From: Pseudomonadota bacterium | Lineage (GTDB): Bacteria > Pseudomonadota > Alphaproteobacteria > Sphingomonadales > Sphingomonadaceae | Direction: 5' to 3' | Length of the DNA stretch: 5,716 nt | Assembly (NCBI GenBank): GCA_947474905.1 | Contig: CANJKQ010000085.1 | Location: forward strand, 1 to 5,716 | Shown: positions 1-3,373 of the stretch, piece after piece | Numbering within the stretch: the stretch's first letter is position 1 | Layout of the letters: each line of letters begins with the position of its first letter | Program-made: the position numbers and the translations under genes | Notes under the pieces: generated by a model | Databases searched by the model: none | Seen by the model: only the letters and a program-made list of their open reading frames with translations | What the model was told of the DNA's origin: nothing

Positions 1-772
1 AGGAATCGGTGGCGCCGCACAGTTCGCAGGCGCCGCCCCAGCGTTGCGTCTCGAACGGCTTGCCATCAAGATGCAGGCTCTCAACCTCCGTATAGGGCGG
101 GATGGCGTAGATGCGCTTTTCCCGTCCGGCGCCAAACAGCTGCAATGCCGCACAATTGCCGAGTTTCGGATTGTCGAAGGATGGGATCGGCGACGGCGAC
201 ATCACATAGCGCTGGTTGGTCAACACTGGGTGCGAGGATGTCGAAGTCGCGCGCCCGAGCCGCGCATAGCTTTCATACAAGCCGACATAAGGCAGCGCAT
301 ATTCGCGATAGGCATGCATCGCCCGCGTTTCGGTCTCCCGCGGCTCGAAGAAACGCAGCGGCTCGGGCTGCGGCACCTGGTAAACCAGGATTTGCCCCTC
401 ATGCAGCCCATGTTCGGGAACGCGGTGGCGCGTCTGGATGATCGTTGCGGCCTCGGTATCTTCGGTCGTCGCGACCGCCGTCACCTTCGCGAAGAAGCTG
501 CGGATCGAAACGGCGTTGGTCGTGTCGTCAGCGCCCTGATCGATGCACTTGAAGACGTCGTCGCTGCCGATCAGGCTTGCGGTCACCTGCATCCCGCCAG
601 TGCCCCAGCCATAAGGAATCGGCATCTCGCGCGAACCAAACGGTACCTGATAACCGGGAATGGCAACCGCCTTCAGGATGGTGCGGCGGATCATCCGCTT
701 GGTCTGCTCATCGAGATAAGCGTAGTTATAGCCCGCAAGCGTCTCCGCACCGTTGATGGAGGGCGCTGTCAT
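1..772 (-). CDS. phnJ: PhnJ, radical C-P lyase catalytic subunit (3' end beyond window)
   Basis: Translating down from the ATG at 772-770 gives 257 residues with no stop before the window edge. Known role: PhnJ is the radical-SAM enzyme that converts 5-phosphoribosyl-1-phosphonate to a 5-phosphoribosyl 1,2-cyclic phosphate plus the alkane, inside the cytoplasmic PhnGHIJ core. The N-terminal part (GYNYAYLDEQTKRMIRR, residues 14-30; AIPGYQVPFG, 37-46; PYGWGTGG, 53-60; QGADDTTNAVSIR, 79-91) and EPRETETR (143-150) match E. coli PhnJ closely as I remember it. Gly40 aligns with the E. coli glycyl-radical residue Gly32. Cys249 and Cys252 (CELC) align with iron-sulfur ligands Cys241 and Cys244. The remaining cluster Cys and the catalytic Cys (E. 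coli 266 and 272) would lie just off the left edge, about 20-30 residues away. The N-terminus is 8 residues longer than in E. coli. The start overlaps the phnI stop (ATGA), and only a weak Shine-Dalgarno is visible, so translational coupling is likely. Confidence 0.97.
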   Translation of the reverse strand, partial: MTAPSINGAETLAGYNYAYLDEQTKRMIRRTILKAVAIPGYQVPFGSREMPIPYGWGTGGMQVTASLIGSDDVFKCIDQGADDTTNAVSIRSFFAKVTAVATTEDTEAATIIQTRHRVPEHGLHEGQILVYQVPQPEPLRFFEPRETETRAMHAYREYALPYVGLYESYARLGRATSTSSHPVLTNQRYVMSPSPIPSFDNPKLGNCAALQLFGAGREKRIYAIPPYTEVESLHLDGKPFETQRWGGACELCGATDS

Positions 773-1905
773 TCTGCCGCTTCGGCCAGATCGACGCCCG
801 GCTCCTCCTGTGCATCGCTCGCCCCGTTCGCGTGAAACCAGTCGGCGCGCATCGTCCGCAGCCGGTGCAGATCGGCCTGGAAATCGACATAATGCGGCAG
901 CTTGAGGTGGAGGACAAAGCCCGACGCCTCGACATGATCGGCATGGGCAAGGACAAATTCCTCGTCGGCGGCGCCCCGGGGATTGTCGGCAGCGCGACCC
1001 GCGGCGAGCGCGCGATCGACGATCGCCATCGCCATCGCCTTACGCTCCGACCGGCCGAACACCACCCCATAACCGCGCGTGAAATAGGGCGGGCGATCAG
1101 GTTCTTCGGCGACATTGCCGATCATCTGGCATTCGGTCAGCGTGATGTCGGCGATATCCACCGGAAAGCCGAATTCGGGCGCATCGATCGTCACCAATAC
1201 CTCACCCATCCTTACTTCGCCGCATAAGGGATGATCGCCGCCCCAGCCACGCAACGCCGAATAGCTGAGCGACAGCAGAAACCCTTCGTCGCCGCGCGCC
1301 AGGGCCTGTAGCCGCTGGTCACGCTCGGCCGGGTAGCGCGGCGGATCTCGCGTCAGGTCATAAGGCGGCGCTGCGTCTGACATTGGCAATTCGGTCTGGA
1401 GGATGCCTTCCGCCGCCATCGCATCGGCAATCGTCTTTACGACCGGCTCAAGCGGCGCGGCAGCAATCTCGGCGGCTGGTGGTGTTGCTCCAGCTTCCGC
1501 CGCGAGCGAGAAGTCGAGCAGGCGGTGCGTATAATCGAAGGTCGGCCCCAGAATCTGCCCGCCCGGCAGGTCCTTATAGGCTGCCGACACGCGGCGTCGC
1601 ACTGCCATTGCGGTGGTGTCGACCGGTTGGCTGACGCCGAACCGGGGGAGGGTGGTGCGATAGGCGCGCAGCATGAAGATCGCCTCGCCCACATCGCCCC
1701 ACGCCTGCTTCAGCGCGAGCGCGGCAAGATCGGGGTCATAGCACGACCCCTCCGCCATCACGCGGTCAACCGCCAGCCCCATCTGTTCACGGACTTGCGC
1801 AACGGTGATTTCCGGGACTGCCGGATCGCCGCGCCGCTCTTCCGCGAGCAGCTTGTGCGCCGCCTCGATCGCCTTGGCCCCGCCCTTGACCGCGACATAG
1901 GCCAT
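769..1905 (-). CDS. phnI: PhnI, C-P lyase core subunit (nucleosidase-type)
   Basis: A complete 378-residue protein, somewhat longer than E. coli PhnI (about 354). Known role: PhnI carries the nucleosidase activity that, with PhnG, PhnH and PhnL, displaces adenine from ATP with a phosphonate to give ribose-1-phosphonate-5-triphosphate. Family hallmarks are MAYVAVKGG at the N-terminus, LRAYRTTL (79-86), KDLPGGQILGPTFDYTHRLL (111-130), GDEGFLLSLSYSALRG (205-220), FTRGYGVVFGRSERKAMAMA (275-294) and EEFVLAHADHVEASGF (315-330). The HLKLPH motif places His333 and His338 at the positions I recall as metal-binding histidines in the E. coli core structure (His328 and His333). Residues about 135-180 form a variable Ala/Pro/Glu-rich stretch, and the C-terminal tail after about residue 360 is polar and not conserved; these account for the extra length. 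The start ATG (1905-1903) overlaps the phnH stop as TGATG, with GAGGAG 8 nt upstream. Its stop overlaps the phnJ start. Confidence 0.98.
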   Translation of the reverse strand: MAYVAVKGGAKAIEAAHKLLAEERRGDPAVPEITVAQVREQMGLAVDRVMAEGSCYDPDLAALALKQAWGDVGEAIFMLRAYRTTLPRFGVSQPVDTTAMAVRRRVSAAYKDLPGGQILGPTFDYTHRLLDFSLAAEAGATPPAAEIAAAPLEPVVKTIADAMAAEGILQTELPMSDAAPPYDLTRDPPRYPAERDQRLQALARGDEGFLLSLSYSALRGWGGDHPLCGEVRMGEVLVTIDAPEFGFPVDIADITLTECQMIGNVAEEPDRPPYFTRGYGVVFGRSERKAMAMAIVDRALAAGRAADNPRGAADEEFVLAHADHVEASGFVLHLKLPHYVDFQADLHRLRTMRADWFHANGASDAQEEPGVDLAEAAE

Positions 1906-2507
1906 CAGTCGATCTCCTCGATATGGATGGTCCGGGGAATCGCCAGCAGCTCGGTGCCAGCGGTCAGCAGCAGATCGATACCAAGCGGCAATAGTGGCCG
2001 CAACGCCTCCCGCTCCTGCCAGAATTGCGGCGGCAAACCCTGCGGCGCCAGCGCGATGGACCCGTCAATGCCCGGACCAGTGGCAAGCAATGGCCGACCG
2101 CCCATCAGGGCGTCGCATTCAACGATCAGCGTCGTCGACAGGTCAGGACGTTCCGGATCGTCGAGCCGCGCCGATGACAGGGGCGGCATGGCATCGCCAC
2201 AGCCGATCAGCGCAAAATCAGCCGACAGATCATCCCTGGACGAGATTAAGCACCCGGCGTGAAAGCGCAGCCACGGGCCGACCCCGTCGCGCAACGAGGG
2301 GGAAAGCCACAGTGTAACGTCAAGGTCGAGCAAGGTCAGCGCCAGCGTCGCAGCGGCCACGCTCAGCGCTGGCGGCGGGTCGATGGCAAGGCCGATCGAC
2401 TGGATACGGCCCGGATAGCTGGTCGCCGACAGAATGTGTCGAAAAGCGTGTTGGGCGTCCCGAGCGGGGTCGGCAAACCCGGCGTTGAGCTCGATCTGCG
2501 GCGCCAT
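1905..2507 (-). CDS. phnH: PhnH, C-P lyase core subunit
   Basis: A complete 200-residue protein (E. coli PhnH about 194). Known role: PhnH is a subunit of the cytoplasmic PhnGHIJ complex needed for the first step, coupling phosphonate to ATP ribose; its fold resembles PLP-dependent transferases, but it lacks the cofactor. Recognisable blocks are DAQHAFRHIL (17-26, E. coli DAQHSFRRLL), LTLLDLDVTLWLS (57-69), LRFHAG (80-85), a GPGI segment at 144-147, and the highly conserved C-terminus LPLGIDLLLT (173-182) followed by AIPRTIHIEE (189-198). The ATG at 2507 is preceded by GGAGG at a spacing of 10 nt. The gene begins 2 nt after the phnG stop and ends in a TGATG overlap with phnI, so it sits mid-operon. 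Identification rests on colinear motifs plus gene order and is very secure. Confidence 0.97.
   Translation of the reverse strand: MAPQIELNAGFADPARDAQHAFRHILSATSYPGRIQSIGLAIDPPPALSVAAATLALTLLDLDVTLWLSPSLRDGVGPWLRFHAGCLISSRDDLSADFALIGCGDAMPPLSSARLDDPERPDLSTTLIVECDALMGGRPLLATGPGIDGSIALAPQGLPPQFWQEREALRPLLPLGIDLLLTAGTELLAIPRTIHIEEID
1914..1919 (-). promoter_or_regulatory. Ribosome binding site for phnI
   Basis: GAGGAG on the minus strand lies 8 nt before the phnI ATG and inside the last codons of phnH. It supports the ATG at 1905 and shows that phnI has its own strong Shine-Dalgarno as well as stop-start overlap with phnH. Confidence 0.8.
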
Positions 2508-2509
2508 GA

Positions 2510-2977
2510 TCAGCGTGCCTCCGGCGCAAGCGTGAAGAAATCGACGCGCGTGGCGGCGGTCTTGCGGGCGGCAAGCACCCGTTGTTCCTCCGCCTCGCGG
2601 GCCAAGGGCTCGATAATCGCCTGCGACAGCTCGTCATGATGGTCGGGTAATTGCAGCAATGCGTCGAGCCAGGCTGCGGCTTCGCTATGCGCCACATTGC
2701 TGCCCCGGACATAGCTGTGGCCCAAAGTGCCATCGGCGAGCCGCACCGAGCAGCGTGTGACGGTCATTTCGCCCAGATTGAACGCCGCACCGGTTCCGCC
2801 CGCGCGTCCCCGGACCATCACGAGCCCCGTCTCAGGGCCGCGCAGCCGCTCATAAGAGGGGGGCGGCCCATAAGCCGTGACCAGCCTTTGCAGCGAAGCC
2901 CCGTCAGCCTTGGCGAGCACGCTGACCCAATATTGGCGCCTCGCGACAAAGGCCGCGTCGGCGGACGAGATGGTCAC
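2510..2977 (-). CDS. phnG: PhnG, C-P lyase core subunit, GTG start
   Basis: A complete 155-residue protein (E. coli about 150) and the first phn gene of the operon visible here. Known role: PhnG dimerises at the heart of the PhnG2H2I2J2 core and is required, with PhnH, PhnI and PhnL, for making the ribosyl-phosphonate nucleotide from ATP. Visible family features are ARRQYWVSVLA (12-22, E. coli TRQHWMSVLA), ETGLVMVRGRAGGTG (49-63), VRLADGTLGHSYVRG (78-92), a His followed by an Ala-rich helix (97-109), and RVDFFTL near the C-terminus (144-150). The start is GTG at 2977-2975, chosen because GAGG lies 6 nt upstream and because this start gives the family length; the next in-frame ATG is near residue 54 and would remove conserved sequence. 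The phnH start follows 2 nt after its stop. Unlike the E. coli operon, no phnF gene precedes it. Confidence 0.97.
   Translation of the reverse strand: MTISSADAAFVARRQYWVSVLAKADGASLQRLVTAYGPPPSYERLRGPETGLVMVRGRAGGTGAAFNLGEMTVTRCSVRLADGTLGHSYVRGSNVAHSEAAAWLDALLQLPDHHDELSQAIIEPLAREAEEQRVLAARKTAATRVDFFTLAPEAR
2518..2522 (-). promoter_or_regulatory. Ribosome binding site for phnH
   Basis: GGAGG on the minus strand is 10 nt upstream of the phnH ATG and lies within the final codons of phnG. It fixes the start at 2507. Confidence 0.75.
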
Positions 2978-2983
2978 AATCTG

Positions 2984-2987
2984 CCTC
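2984..2987 (-). promoter_or_regulatory. Ribosome binding site for phnG (supports GTG start)
   Basis: GAGG on the minus strand is 6 nt upstream of the GTG at 2977. It is the only purine-rich anti-16S match near the start, and it decides in favour of GTG over the distant downstream ATG. Confidence 0.65.
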
Positions 2988-3069
2988 GCGGCCAGGGTAT
3001 CGGTTCAATGCTGCTGCCCCTAACGCTGCCGCATGAACATTTTGTGGCAACCACCCAAAAAGTTGAACG

Positions 3070-3095
3070 TTCGTTCTGTCGCGATTCGTTCTGGC
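3070..3095. repeat. 11-bp direct repeat, 15-bp period
   Basis: TTCGTTCTGTC (3070-3080) recurs as TTCGTTCTGGC (3085-3095), 10 of 11 bases identical. The first copy overlaps the 8-bp palindrome GAACGTTC (3065-3072). Position and spacing suit a pair of protein-binding half-sites about 95-110 bp upstream of phnG. The binding protein is unknown. Confidence 0.5.
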
Positions 3096-3120
3096 TTTGG
3101 TCGTGGCATTTGGCTGTGGA
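3091..3120 (+). promoter_or_regulatory. Tandem TGG-type motif, possible degenerate Pho box
   Basis: CTGGCTT (3091), GTGGCAT (3103) and CTGTGGA (3114) follow each other at 12 and 11 bp, about one helical turn. Compared with the alphaproteobacterial PhoB half-site CTGTCAT they match 5, 5 and 4 of 7 bases. phn operons are classic PhoB targets under phosphate starvation, which makes this reading plausible, but the match is weak and could be chance. Confidence 0.25.
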
Positions 3121-3135
3121 TTTTTGCCCACAGTC
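3112..3135. repeat. Inverted repeat CTGTGG / CCACAG, 8-nt spacer
   Basis: CTGTGG (3114-3119) and CCACAG (3128-3133) are perfect complements around ATTTTTGC. The pairing extends outward by a G-T wobble and a G-C pair (3112-3113 with 3134-3135). No T-run follows directly on either strand, so it does not look like an intrinsic terminator; an operator is more likely. Confidence 0.45.
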
Positions 3136-3179
3136 GGAGAAATAGTAAAAAATTCCTGGTTTCGGCTCGGTGCCTTTCA

Positions 3180-3194
3180 CCCTTGCGCCAAGGG
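3180..3194. repeat. Inverted repeat CCCTTG / CAAGGG, 3-nt spacer
   Basis: A perfect 6+3+6 dyad (CCCTTG, CGC, CAAGGG). It sits immediately upstream of the AT-rich stretch that may hold a receptor promoter, so it is placed where an operator could act on that gene. Confidence 0.4.
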
Positions 3195-3204
3195 CGTACC
3201 AAAT

Positions 3205-3233
3205 CTGAAAACCCTTATAAACGAATGTATTGT
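3205..3233 (+). promoter_or_regulatory. Possible sigma-70-like promoter for the receptor gene
   Basis: CTGAAA (3205-3210) and TATTGT (3228-3233) are separated by 17 bp, each matching 4 of 6 consensus bases (TTGACA, TATAAT). An alternative -10 is TATAAA at 3216-3221 but it has no good -35 partner. The leader to the ATG would be about 130 nt. This is a weak prediction in an AT-rich stretch. Confidence 0.2.
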
Positions 3234-3276
3234 TTGTATCCGACCGCGCTCGACAGCCCCTTTTTCTACGCTGGCA

Positions 3277-3291
3277 GGCGCATGCTGCGCC
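3277..3291. repeat. Inverted repeat GGCGCA / TGCGCC, 3-nt spacer
   Basis: A second perfect 6+3+6 dyad (GGCGCA, TGC, TGCGCC), about 80 bp upstream of the receptor start. It has the same geometry as the dyad at 3180-3194 but a different sequence. It could be an operator or a stable hairpin in the receptor mRNA leader. Confidence 0.35.
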
Positions 3292-3361
3292 GCAAAATTG
3301 AAACAAAAACCCAACGCTGAGAGTCACAAAAGCCAGATAGCGCAGCGCCCGAATCAACCTC

Positions 3362-3367
3362 GGGGGA
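3362..3367 (+). promoter_or_regulatory. Ribosome binding site for the receptor gene
   Basis: GGGGGA lies 6 nt upstream of the ATG at 3374. An in-frame GTG directly precedes that ATG (3371-3373) at a spacing of 3 nt, too close for this site, so ATG is preferred. Confidence 0.6.
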
Positions 3368-3373
3368 CCTGTG

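Larger units (their letters stand above)
2978..3373. other. Divergent intergenic region between phnG and the TonB-dependent receptor gene
   Basis: 396 bp without a convincing gene. Short open frames cross it on both strands, but none has a recognisable product, and most run into flanking genes in the wrong frame. The region is visibly more A/T-rich than the coding parts, with A and T runs near 3147-3152, 3207-3221 and 3297-3310. Both the phn operon and the receptor gene begin at its ends, so promoters for both directions should lie here. It contains one 11-bp direct repeat, a TGG-type tandem motif and three inverted repeats, listed separately. I recognise no riboswitch or intrinsic terminator. 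Confidence 0.85.

Noticed and set aside
44..835. A 263-codon plus-strand open frame over phnJ and the end of phnI
   Set aside because: It opposes the strongly supported phnJ sequence, and its translation is Arg- and His-rich without domain features.
1525..2262. A 245-codon plus-strand open frame over phnI and phnH
   Set aside because: Antisense shadow of two well-recognised genes, with no ribosome binding site or domain noted.
3069..3091. Possible SOS (LexA) box of the alphaproteobacterial GTTC-N7-GTTC type
   Set aside because: GTTC occurs at 3069, 3073 and 3088, but the distances (4, 15 and 19) never give the required 11.
3114..3152. Intrinsic terminator formed by the CTGTGG dyad and nearby A/T run
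   Set aside because: The hairpin is short, the downstream run on the plus strand is A-rich and 13 nt away, and a terminator between two divergent gene starts has no obvious purpose.
2978..3373. CRISPR array, tRNA, insertion sequence or phage attachment site
   Set aside because: No regularly spaced long repeats, cloverleaf, transposase fragment or terminal inverted repeats were seen here or elsewhere in the window.
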